From NCBI GenBank assembly GCA_001600415.1, contig BCJX01000002.1, forward strand, positions 124,001 through 188,000: a stretch of DNA of 64,000 bases. The letters are read 5' to 3'. This DNA is from Pascua guehoae. Lineage: Eukaryota; Basidiomycota; Tremellomycetes; Trichosporonales; Trichosporonaceae. Below the pieces are notes generated by a model. That model saw nothing but the letters and a program-made list of their open reading frames with translations. It had not been told where the DNA came from and did not search any database. Shown piece after piece: positions 25,446 through 35,204 of the stretch (position 1 is the stretch's first letter; each line of letters opens with the position of its first letter). The translations under genes and the position numbers were made by a program.

Positions 25446-27079
25446 TTTGGGGACGGCAAGACGGCAATTGGGACAAGTTCAAAGAGACGGGAATTGGGCG
25501 GTGGGGGAGATGTTGCGGTTGCTGAGTGAAGTGGGTATATGAGTAGGTAAGTTTATAAGGCGAACCCGTCGTCGGGGGGTGATGAGCCGACCACTTGTGG
25601 GAAAGGCAGACTGATCGCTTCTTGTTCAGTAACCCCCCGGGTCTCAGCTCCAGCTTGAAGACAGAACCCCCCTCTTCCTAAATGACCGTGGACGGGGATG
25701 GTGAGAGTTTGGCCTAGCTCTCTCACCTTCACCTTTGGCCCTGGCCTCTCATCAAGCGGCCAGCGACACGAAATCCTTGGACGAGCACATCAGAGTCAGG
25801 AGCGAGTATTCCCCACCTCGAACACTAGGAGCCGCGTGCGTTGCGCTCTAGTTGTGACAGCGGGTGCCTTCCACGCCAACGTCCGCCGTCTGCCGTACGC
25901 ATATCGGGCTGTGTTACTGGCTCAACGTTGGAGGTTACCTGTATCACTGACCTGTTGGCCAGTAATCGAACAACAGAGGACTAGAGTTGACCGTCGTTCC
26001 TTTACCACGCTTTTTGAGTTTTCCTCGTGGGATATTAGGTGGCAGTCCATCTTCGGTCAGAATTGAGTACCAGTGGGCAGCAGGTTGAGGCAACCCAAGG
26101 TGCTGAAGAGTTAGCTTGGGCTTTGGCTCTGCTGCTGACGGCGCGTAATGTGTTATATCACCTGAAGCGCAGGGCCAAGTGATACTGACATTGTCCGTGA
26201 TGCGCGTGGACGTTCGGAAGTCGGCGTTGGGAGAGGTTGGAGATGCAGGTTTGGAGATGACATTGCAAAAGAATGTGAAACGGCAATGTCGGATAAACCT
26301 GTCACTGTCTATGCTGATTGCAAACGGTCTTAGGCGCGTGCAAAACCATGGGAAGCCAAGATTATCCGTTCAGCAGCCTTATCGCTACGCAAGGTTGTGG
26401 GATGAAGGCCGGTGGGTGAGTTTAATAGTCGCCGATGGGGGCATACGCGGCGTGTTCTCGGCGAGTTGCACCGGGCGCTTCACGCAAGATATTGGTCGTT
26501 TTACTGCCTAGACTACTGCACGCTGCGACTGCCCCACGCCGGGCAGACGAGGTTTGACAGAAAGGTGTCCATGACGACCGACTGCATGCGGGCATGATGG
26601 AGGTGGTATGGTCTATCTTGCTCCTTTTCGGTGCTGATTGAATGACTGCAACTTGGGGTTATTCGCCGTGCCCTCGCAGTGCTGGCCGCAGCCACTCCCA
26701 TCGTTCCATTCCCTGTCCGCCACTCCTATCTCCATTGACGGTGCCTCTGACTTTACTTTCCCAGCAACGTGCTCACGATGGGCAAGGGCGTGAACTAGAC
26801 ACTCTTGCATGCGCTCTCCAACTGCCAATGCCGCTGGCTGCCACACTCTCCCAGTCAGACACACCTGCTGTCCCATCAGTAACACTTGCTGTCTTTGCAC
26901 TGTTGTGGGACTCATTAAATACACGACACTCACACTATTAACCTGGGTATCACACCAACGACTGAGGACGAGGGAGAATGTCAATCCCCACTATGCACAC
27001 ACCAAGCCAGAGTCTTCGCCCTCCGATTCCCGCAACTCTTCCTCGCCTGCCTCGGCCCTCGCAGCAAGCAAAAACGAAT
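25446..27079. other. Intergenic
   Basis: About 1.6 kb with no gene I can support. Open frames of 60-123 codons are present but overlap each other and show no domain or splice logic. Confidence 0.5.
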
Positions 27080-27176
27080 CGACGTTGACATGATTCGAAC
27101 ATGCGCTCCCGAAGGAAGTTGATATGTAGAACGACTCGATTCTAGTCAACCGCGTTAACCACTCCGCCACAACGCC
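27080..27176 (-). tRNA. tRNA-Ser(AGA) with intron
   Basis: Minus strand. The acceptor GGCGTTG pairs with CAACGTC using one G-U pair, with discriminator G. The anticodon stem is GTTGA with TCAAC, and the loop gives AGA. About 18 nt after position 37 form the intron. There is a long variable arm (TTCCTTCGGGAGC region) typical of class II tRNA-Ser. The body is nearly identical to tRNA-Ser(CGA) at 30539. Confidence 0.88.
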
Positions 27177-27700
27177 TTGGTGATATGTAGGTCTCCTCGC
27201 ACGTGGCCCGGCGGGCGGCGCACTTGTTGGACGCTTCATGCTCATGAACTCGATGCTGTCTGTACTGTAGCTGAGTCATACGCGTGGACACAGATATCAC
27301 CAACAATCTGATGCCACGCGTGGAGAAGCGTGTTCCAACCTCGATAATTTGTAGTCCTGATTAGCTGCCATTCTTGGGGCTTCGTTGACATGCGAGTGAT
27401 GAGCAGAATCATGGACTTTGAGACGCCGGAAGGGAGTGACCATGAGCATTGCCACGGTTAATGAGGAGAACAGGCCATTCAGTGAAAACGCGGCCCTCCC
27501 GCCATGCCCAGAAATCCAGTCTCTTTGCGACGCTCATCTTCTTGCCCGAGTCCCTTCAACGTCTCCCTCCTTCATACCCTGTCCTCTTCCCCTTCGATGC
27601 CAGCCTCTGTGCAGCTCAGCGGACCTCTTGGCACCTCGAAAGACATGCGGGCTGCAAAGCACGGAGATCGTGCGGCACGTCACGGCCATCAAAACAGGTC
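27177..27700. other. Intergenic
   Basis: Between tRNA-Ser(AGA) and tRNA-Glu. No gene recognised. Confidence 0.5.
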
Positions 27701-27797
27701 TCTTCGCTAGTATATCGGTTAGTATAATCGCCTCTCAAGAGAGAGCCTTTCAATAGAAAGATCGCGATAGAGCAGGGTTCGACTCCCTGGCGGAGAA
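27701..27797 (+). tRNA. tRNA-Glu(CUC) with intron
   Basis: The acceptor TCTTCGC pairs with GCGGAGA with one U-G pair. The anticodon stem ATCGC with GCGAT pairs perfectly around a loop reading CTC. About 25 nt between positions 37 and 38 form the intron. The T arm is CAGGG-TTCGACT-CCCTG. A CCCTTTTT terminator follows. Confidence 0.85.
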
Positions 27798-28104
27798 TCC
27801 CTTTTTATCTGGAGCCGCGGCGATGTTGTGAGTGAGGGCACGTCGGGGGAAACGTGCGAGACCCCTTTGACGTCTGGGGCCACACACCCACGAGACATGG
27901 CGTGTGCGCCACGGCCACCCGTCGAGCATGTCGGTGCGTATCACTGATCGTATCTCCTCCTCCCTGGGGCCGAGGTGAGTTCCCTTCCTGCGCCGCACGT
28001 GGGTTCGGCGGTCACAACCTGGGTCCCAACCAGGTCCATCAGTCATTGTCTCCACGGACGCGCCGGACAGCTAAACGACATGACATTCCCCAGGTACAAA
28101 CTGC
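27798..28104. other. Intergenic
   Basis: Between tRNA-Glu and the 3' end of the GST gene. Nothing recognised beyond the probable 3' untranslated region of the GST gene. Confidence 0.5.
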
Positions 28105-28927
28105 TTACTTCTTGGCTGCGGCCTCTGCCTTGAGCTTTTCGATCCTCGCGCGCGTCTTGGCAATGATCTCCTCCTCGTCGTAGATCCCGTTGACGCTCGG
28201 GTGGGCGGACACGGCCTGGGCCCAGGCGTAGAAGCTGGGTGCCTGCTGCTTGATGGCGGTGAGGAGCTCGGCGGGGTAGAGGCCCGACTTGCCCAAGGTG
28301 AGCAGGCGGATCGCAAAGGAGGCCGTGAGAACCTGGCGTGTGTTAGTATGTGAACACTGAATGAATGAAGGGAAATGCCTGGAGGTACACACCTCTGCGA
28401 GAGTGAGCTTGTCGCTGCCACCGAAGAACGGCGCGGCGTCCTTCAGGAGCGGCTCGACCTCCTTCACGATCCCCGCAACGACTGCGTCGACGATCGCCTG
28501 CTTGTCGGCGTCCGATGCCGTGTACAGTTTGAACAGGTGGCTCTGGACCTTGGACAAGAACGCGTCGACAAAGATGGCGATACGAGCACGCTGCAGGGCT
28601 CCGCCAGGTGCATTGGACGGCAGGACGAGGTGGCTCGGGTACTGGTCGGCGAGGAAGGCGGCGACAATGCCCGACTCGATGATAATGTTGCCGTTCCACG
28701 ACAGCGTCGGGACCAAGCCCCGCGGGTTGATCGCCAGGTACTCGGCCGTGCGCGGCGTGTCGAGGTCAATGGCCACCTCCTCAAACGGGATGCCGAGCTC
28801 GCTCAGCGCAATGTGCGCGCGGTGAGCCCCTGCAGTGTTAGATTGCTCAGCGTCGAGGCAAGACAGAGGACGTACACGGGCAGAAGCGGTTGGTGTAGAG
28901 AATGATCTTGTCAGTGGATGCAGTCAT
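28105..28927 (-). CDS. Cysteine-type glutathione S-transferase
   Basis: Three exons on the minus strand: 28927-28876, 28829-28393 and 28332-28105, giving 238 aa. The first donor is the GTACGT site, because it alone keeps frame and restores the motif RFCPWAHRAHIALSELGIPFEE. The N-terminal thioredoxin fold has catalytic Cys16 in FCPWAH, as in omega/Ure2/GTT-type enzymes that work by thiol transfer or deglutathionylation rather than with Tyr or Ser. The cis-Pro strand is in NPRGLVPTLSWNG (about residues 53-65), followed by the glutathione-binding ESGIVAAFLADQYP. The all-helical C-terminal domain spans about residues 90-230 and ends in a Lys/Ala-rich tail. The likely role is cytosolic glutathione-dependent redox or detoxification chemistry; the substrate cannot be told. 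Both introns are about 46-60 nt with normal borders. Confidence 0.92.
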
Positions 28928-29569
28928 GGCGAAACGGTGTCGAAAAGGTAGAGTGGGAAAATGACCAGCTGTGAGTGTGGGCTTTAAAAGACGTTGAACT
29001 GGAGTTGGTTGTTGGGATGACGTATTCATTGGACGCCATGCGATTCCACCATCAAATAACGCCATTCCGCAGCGGTCATGTCCGACGGTCCCCAACCATC
29101 GTGCTTGGTCAGCCTGCGGGTTTAGTCATGAGCATCCATGGCATGCCTGCTCGTCATCAAAGGCGGTACCCACGTGTGGACACAGTCGTCTTTGTCAGTC
29201 TTTGTCAGTGGGCGCTCGGATCATGTTGGATGCGCAGCTCGCCAGAGCTGCCGCCCGCACTGAGCTGTACCTACAGGGGGATTTGTTGCCCTTCAAGGCG
29301 CTGTTCCGTGCCGTCTCATTGTTCCAGCTTCACCATTCTTGTCAGACACAGACACAAGTTCCAGACCCGCTCTGTGTAGGCTACTACACTTTGCAAGTAG
29401 CGCGTTGGGCGGGGTTCAGGCGGCCACGGGGCTGGGGAGGGCGCTGTCCAGTCAACGAAGTTGCAGTGCGCCTCTGCCTGAGTTGGTCCATGCCAGCGAT
29501 TGTTGTTGTTGGAACGTCCACACACAGACCACATCGAGACAATGCAAGCCGCGACACTTAAAAAGCAAG
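28928..29569. other. Intergenic
   Basis: Upstream of the GST gene and downstream of tRNA-Ile. It probably includes the GST promoter. No gene recognised. Confidence 0.5.
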
Positions 29570-29663
29570 TGATCACTGACAGGATCGAACTGCCGACCTT
29601 TGCATACACTAGTAACAAGTCTTGTTATTAGTACAATGCTCTAACCAGCTGAGCTAAGCGACC
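29570..29663 (-). tRNA. tRNA-Ile(AAU) with intron
   Basis: Minus strand. The acceptor GGTCGCT pairs with AGTGATC using G-U pairs. The D arm is GCTCAGCTGGTTAGAGC. The anticodon stem TTGTA with TGCAA flanks a loop CTAATA (anticodon AAT). About 20 nt after position 37 form the intron. The T arm is GGCAG-TTCGATC-CTGTC. Confidence 0.88.
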
Positions 29664-29946
29664 ATTGACGCGAAGACCTTGGTGGACGGCCCCCGCTGGC
29701 GCTCGCACTGCCCAAGAGGGTCATCTTAGGAAAGTTCTGGCCAAGATTAGCATGGATCGGCCATGAAGCCTTAATGATCCTCGTGTCAACTTTGGGAAGA
29801 CAAGAAGAAGCTGCTAATATGAATGGGCGATAACAGGGTACCGTTTCGGTCGCCACATACACATACACTCTCTGATTGTGCCACAAAGATGAGGCCAAGA
29901 CATCCTCCGCGGCACGCCAGCTGTCTTCCAACTCTCAAAACAACAA
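29664..29946. other. Intergenic
   Basis: Short spacer between tRNA-Ile (minus) and tRNA-Asp (plus). Nothing recognised. Confidence 0.5.
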
Positions 29947-30029
29947 TCTCTGTTCGTATATCGGTTTAGTATGCTCGCTTGTCATTCGCATGAACGCGGG
30001 AGAGCGGAGTTCGACTCTCCGACAGAGAG
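29947..30029 (+). tRNA. tRNA-Asp(GUC) with intron
   Basis: The acceptor TCTCTGT pairs perfectly with ACAGAGA, with discriminator G. The anticodon stem is CTCGC with GCGGG, and the loop gives GTC. A short intron of about 10 nt follows position 37. The T arm is CGGAG-TTCGACT-CTCCG. A GTCTTTTT terminator follows. Confidence 0.88.
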
Positions 30030-30538
30030 ATGTCTTTTTACGTTTTGCGCCATCGATCTTGCACGATCACCTCAGGCTGGAGCGAGGTTCCAAGCCCATG
30101 CGCCCAGGGAGAGCTGTAAGTCATGGAGGATAATGAAAAGTCGAGGCTGTGTTGTGCGTACTTGATTTCGAGAACCGCCAGCTGTCAGCAATGTGCATGG
30201 ACAATTGCTGAGGCATAACCCTCTTGGGCTCTTACCAGGTTGTCGTCTCGTTTGGGAGTTACACATGACGCTGCGGTTGGGGACACGGCGCCCTCGGTCC
30301 ATCGCGTTGTCTGCTTTGCGGCGGGGCATGGAAGCAAAGGGAACGTCAGCAACACTCCACACACGCACAGCATACAACACAAGCAAGGCATGTCATAATG
30401 AACCTCAGCTTTCGCCATCGACCTCCCACTATGGTGGCGGCAGTTCAGAATAGTGGGAGCAGTCAACATTCAAACGGCTTGTGAATGCGATTGTGCGAGG
30501 AGGCCGGGCCGTTATGCTCTGACACTCACTGTTTGTAA
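30030..30538. other. Intergenic
   Basis: Between tRNA-Asp and tRNA-Ser(CGA). No gene recognised. Confidence 0.5.
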
Positions 30539-30619
30539 GGCAACGTGGCGGAGTGGTTAACGCGGTTGACTCGAAATCAACTTCCTTCGGGAGCACATGT
30601 TCGAATCATGTCGTTGTCG
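30539..30619 (+). tRNA. tRNA-Ser(CGA), intronless
   Basis: The acceptor GGCAACG pairs with CGTTGTC. The anticodon stem GTTGA with TCAAC encloses a seven-base loop with CGA and no room for an intron. The long variable arm CTTCCTTCGGGAG and the T arm ACATG-TTCGAAT-CATGT complete a class II tRNA-Ser. Poly-T follows. It is the only one of the 14 tRNA genes here without an apparent intron. Confidence 0.9.
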
Positions 30620-30889
30620 TTCTACTTTTTTGTTGTTTCTGCAGGTGATTGCCACGGAAAGAATTATCTGCGACGACACCAGCAAGGATCTCATGAGGAC
30701 AGTTCCGCAATAATCAAGCATGCGTCAGTGGAGAAATTGTGGCCCCTAGCAAGGTGTTGCTTCACATATTGGCATTCCTGTGTATGGGCGTATCGTCATG
30801 TGGTCGCCTTCGGCCTTTGGCGATCTTCATATATAGGTCCCTGTTCTTTGCTGCCTTGCGCTGTGTCTCCAATCCAAACGACATTCTCC

Positions 30890-33800
30890 TTAGGCCGTGA
30901 AGGCCAGAACTTGCCTGAGCTGCTCCATGGACAGAGGCACGCCCTTCGACAGCGCGAGCGCCTGAGCGGTGCGAACGCTCTGCTTGATGACTCGACCGTT
31001 AATATCCGCGCGCGACAGCTCGTCGAAATCAAAGTTTGCCACAGGAGCTTCTGAATCGTCCACCGCACCCCGATGACAAAGGCAGATAAACTGTGAAGTT
31101 GTTAGCTGTGCTGCACAGTAGTTGCTTGAGTTACCTTCTGCCAGAGAGTCTTGCGGGCATCCTGGGTTAGGTCGGGGAACGGGAGCGACAGTGAAAATCG
31201 TGAAGCAAAGGCTTCATCAAGGCTAAGAATTAGTTAGCACTCGTCCCTCCGTATGTTATCACCGTGACTTACTCTTCAATGCGGTTGGTCGTAAGAATGA
31301 GGACTTTGAATGTCAGCGGTAACACCTGGAGCAAAGGATGATGTCAACTGACCGCCATTGTAATATTCCAGGACTGGTAATTGTCAGCTTAGCCAAGTGA
31401 CTTTGCGTGCAACGTACGCCTCAGGAAGATGCCAACTAGGGCGTTGCGCTCAATGTCCGTGTCGGACCGCTTCTTGAGGTAGATGTCCGCTTCGTCAATC
31501 AGGAGCACCGCCTTCCAGGCCGTGGCGAGCTATATTCGTCAGCCACATAGAAGTGGAAGAGACATCACCTACGAAGCTGTAACTCACATTGAGAACCTCA
31601 TCGAGTTTGGCCTCCAGAGTATCAGGGGTAGTCCCGAGCTCGCCAGCGCTGACCATGTACAGCGGAGTCTTGAGGTGCTCAGAAACAGCTTCGGCGGTGA
31701 GGGTCTGAGCGTGAGTCCACCGTCTCGGGAAGCCGTCCTCACGAGCGCGCATCCATCCCATCAATTGCTCGCCTCTCGTCCTCAAACGCTCAGCTTCAAT
31801 AGCTCACCGCCGGAGATATGACGTTGGAATCCAAAACCACGCACCTTGCCAGTTCCTGGGCGCCCGTGCAGAGCCATGATGACGCCTTCCCCTTTGCCCT
31901 TGATCACGTCTTTCATAAGCTGGCCGCCAAGAGCACCAGTGTGGACGTCGACGAGGCTCTGGATGACAGAGCGATAAGTGTCGGAAATGACGAGGTGGTC
32001 GAAAGCCACCGTGCCCCACTTGATTGGACCGAAGTTTTCAACGAGGAAGCCACCCCATTTCTGATGATGCGTTAGCTACATAACGAGGTTGTGCTGGAGA
32101 TGCAGCTCTGAGGGAGAGAGGAAATGAATTTTGTGAGCACCCTGATAAAATCAGAAGCGCTGAGGCAAGCTAGTGGCAGTGGGTTGATGCCATGGTGTCA
32201 AATACCTACCTTAATTACCAGGGAGAAGGCGTGGATGTACGGGGGAAGGAGAAAGACCATTTTGGGATCGAGCGTCGCACTCGGCGCATCGCCACGCCGA
32301 GCTTCCACGCGGTTAATGTCATCCCTGAGAGTGTAAGCATTGGACAAGCGCACACTCCACACCGCCGACACTCAACGTACTTCCAAGCGTTGACGCACGG
32401 GCCATACGGGTTGCTCCTGCGGTAGCTGGCAACATCAACCACAGCACGGCCATTGCCTCTCAGGCGCAGGAGGATACTAGGGCGGTCAGTATGGACAATG
32501 GACAAGCGACCAGGCCGATGGGAAGACGGGGTGACTGAGGAAACGTACCCCTCGTCCGTTTCAGTGTAGAGCGTGCCCGTGTACTCGGCGTGAAATATCC
32601 CAGAATACTGTCCCGTTAGAGCCGAGGGAGGCCAATGCTCGTCCTCACCTGTTCATACACCTTGCCACGCTTGTGGAGTTCCGCCTTGCGCTCCGGCGAC
32701 AGAGGCCAAAAGTCCAAGCTCGCAATCTCTCGGACGTCCTACCTGTCAGTTGCAAGTACCTTCCGCTTGTCCATACCTTGAATTGCTTGATCTTCGTGGA
32801 AATGGGTACTTTCTGGAACTGCGCTCCAGTCCACTGCATGAAATGGCCAAGAACCCTGAAGCTGACATCATAGCAGTCTTCGTAATAAGACCAGCTATCG
32901 ACAACAAACGCAGACTACTGTCAGCTTGATGTGGAGCGATGTCAACTTACCAGCTCGCCCGTCAGGCTGTCGTGTGCCTCAATCTCGACGCCCTCATGAA
33001 ATATCCACCACAGCAGTGGATAAACAATCATGTTTTGGGTGAGTTCGTTACGCTTGTCCTCACTTCTGTGTCAGACAGGACGACGAATATCATATGGTCG
33101 AGACCAAGGACGAATAAAGAGCCTCATGGTCCCTCACTCAACCAACAAGATGCCAAGCGTGTGCACAACCCACGTCGTGGCGTACAGCACACCACAACAC
33201 CAGCCTTGTACCAACATTTTCTTGTATCGTTCACGAATAAAGTCGAGCAACACACGGAGGGCCTGGGCCGTGTCTGCCGAAACGTTGTCTTCGTGCTCCT
33301 CAAACTTGTCAAGCGCGAGGTACAGGTACCTGCCGTCCATCTACCGTTAGCCCTGAGTCTCGCCTAACGCTTGTCCCAATAGCCTCTCCCCCGATTCTAG
33401 CCGCCTTCGCTGTTGCGCCACTAAGCGACAGCTCCAGCTCACACTCTGCCAAGTTTACTCACTCCGGGCTCGCCATGGTGCAGTTCATTCTGATTCGGGA
33501 ACATCTTGCGAAGTGCCCCGAGTACACCTTCATGCAGGACCTCGATGAATGTTTCGGCCTCAAGCACGTTGCCGCTGGATGCCGCTCGGTGGTGGGCTAC
33601 AAAGATGGTACCATCATCCTCGTCGTCCTTTGTGCGTGGAGGAGGTGCTACTCGCCACTCGTCGTCGATCAGGACTTCATCAATCTCTCGAAATGACTGC
33701 GGCGCGGCGTCGGCAGCCTTGGGAGAGCCCGTCTGCGGTGTGGGCGAAGGAGTCGGACCGGCTCGATGGGACACACTGTCGCCAATTTCCGAGGTCCTAA

Positions 33801-33910
33801 ATGGGAGTAAGCACATATGGGGGAAATGGGTTGACGTTCGAGGAAGGATAGGTAAGAGGAAGGTAAAGGAAGGTCACGTACCGTGCCCTCTTTGCTGGGG
33901 GAGACGACAT
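30890..33910 (-). CDS. AAA ATPase with N-terminal DUF7025-type domain
   Basis: I reconstruct 17 exons on the minus strand, 631 aa: 33910-33882, 33796-33463, 33340-33193, 33122-33064, 32992-32951, 32914-32777, 32738-32649, 32607-32549, 32476-32381, 32324-32210, 32060-31845, 31704-31588, 31529-31418, 31373-31353, 31303-31273, 31222-31135 and 31090-30890. All phases agree. The N-terminal ~370 residues resemble the fungal DUF7025 region that precedes this AAA domain (YLYLALDKFEEH, then RGNGRAVVDVASYRRSNP, then KWGGFLVENFGPIKWGTVAFDHLV). The AAA module has Walker A GRPGTGKT (Lys about 442), Walker B VLLIDEAD (about 489-496), sensor LTTNR (about 529-533) and arginine finger ASRF (about 544), so ATP hydrolysis should be intact. 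These proteins are BCS1-like in the ATPase core, but their substrate is unknown. One exon is only 21 nt. The splice choice in exons 3-5 is the least certain. Confidence 0.88.
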
Positions 33911-35204
33911 GGCGGTTGGGTACAGTGGGTGGGGGGAGCAACCGCCCGAAGGAGAACCGGGAGTGGTGGCTGATGGTTGGGGAGAAGAGTGGAGAGAGTG
34001 GAGAGAAGAAGGAGATGGGGGAGAAAAAAGAAAGAAAGATGAGGGAAGAGTAGTTATCTCGAGTGGATGTGGTGACAACCAGTGCAGTGCGTGGAGTGAG
34101 ACAGAGTGGCCAGTGATCAGTGATCAGCGGGTGGCAAATGAATGCTGTGTAAAGTCGCGTCAACCGGTCGCCCGCCGTCACATCGTCATGATCTCCCACG
34201 CAACTCGACGCCCCTCTGCCCCTGAATCACCGAGTCTAATCGTCTAACCGACCTTGTGCGCCCCCGGGGGAAGGCTGCACATTTGCAAGGAAGGGGCCAA
34301 AGGATGGTCGAGCAGAGCCGAAACAAGGAAGCGCACGACGAGGCGCAACGCCAGGTGCAACGGGCGACTCGGCCACATCAACTCCAGGCGGGCAGATGAC
34401 GATATGTCGATCAGGTCGCAGTGAGTGTACCGTACCGTACAATACAGTTATGCAAATACCCCTTCTCTTGATCTCTTGGGTAGTTTGGGAATGAAAGTGT
34501 GTCAGGAATGCTGGCCCTCCACTTTGGTGCGTCATTTACCCCCGCTCGCCTCACACATGCCCGTGCCTGATCGCCTGACGACGTGATGACGGTTTCCGGA
34601 GTGACATTAGTGATATCCAAGACCATCCCTAGAGGAAGAGCCATGTCTTGACTGGGGCGCGATGCTGATAGTGCGTGGGAAGAATAGGGAGCAAGGTGGT
34701 TGGGTGGCGAGAGAGAGGGCAATAGAAGAGAAGATATTGTGCCGCATGTACGGGCGTGGACGTGTGCGACCAAAATACCACACCGCCACATGCACATGAA
34801 TCCAACAGGTGCTTGCTTGTTTGCAGTGTGTCGTGATGGAGATGAGGTTGCGCAAGGTAGACGTTCGAGCCGATTGGGTGTAGCAAGGTGGCGATGTATG
34901 TTGTAGAAGACTAGGTTATACATTCGCCGAGGGTATCTACAAGTACAAGTGGTGTCTTATATATGCCATCGCTGAATGCATGGTACTCGACGTCAGGCCC
35001 AAGGGTGAGGGTGATGCACGCAGCAATGACGTAGTATCGGGGTTCGGTAGCCGAAATCGACTGGTAGCGGCGAGTTGGCAGTGGAGCGAGCATCACACAG
35101 TGCTGCCCAGCCACCATCACACCTCCGCCCTTCCTCGTTGCAATTCCTTCCTTTTCCTTTGAACTCCATCTCCTCTTCCTTATTCATCTTTCGATCACTC
35201 TCCC
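33911..35204. other. Divergent promoter region
   Basis: About 1.3 kb between the AAA ATPase (minus) and the ubiquitin-like gene (plus). A 170-codon minus-strand frame at 34411-34923 shows no domain. A pyrimidine-rich stretch just before the ATG at 35205 (about 35135-35200) fits a fungal core promoter. Confidence 0.5.

Noticed and set aside
34411..34923. 170-codon minus-strand frame upstream of the AAA ATPase.
   Set aside because: Unrecognised product, no supporting intron or start context, lies in the divergent promoter region.
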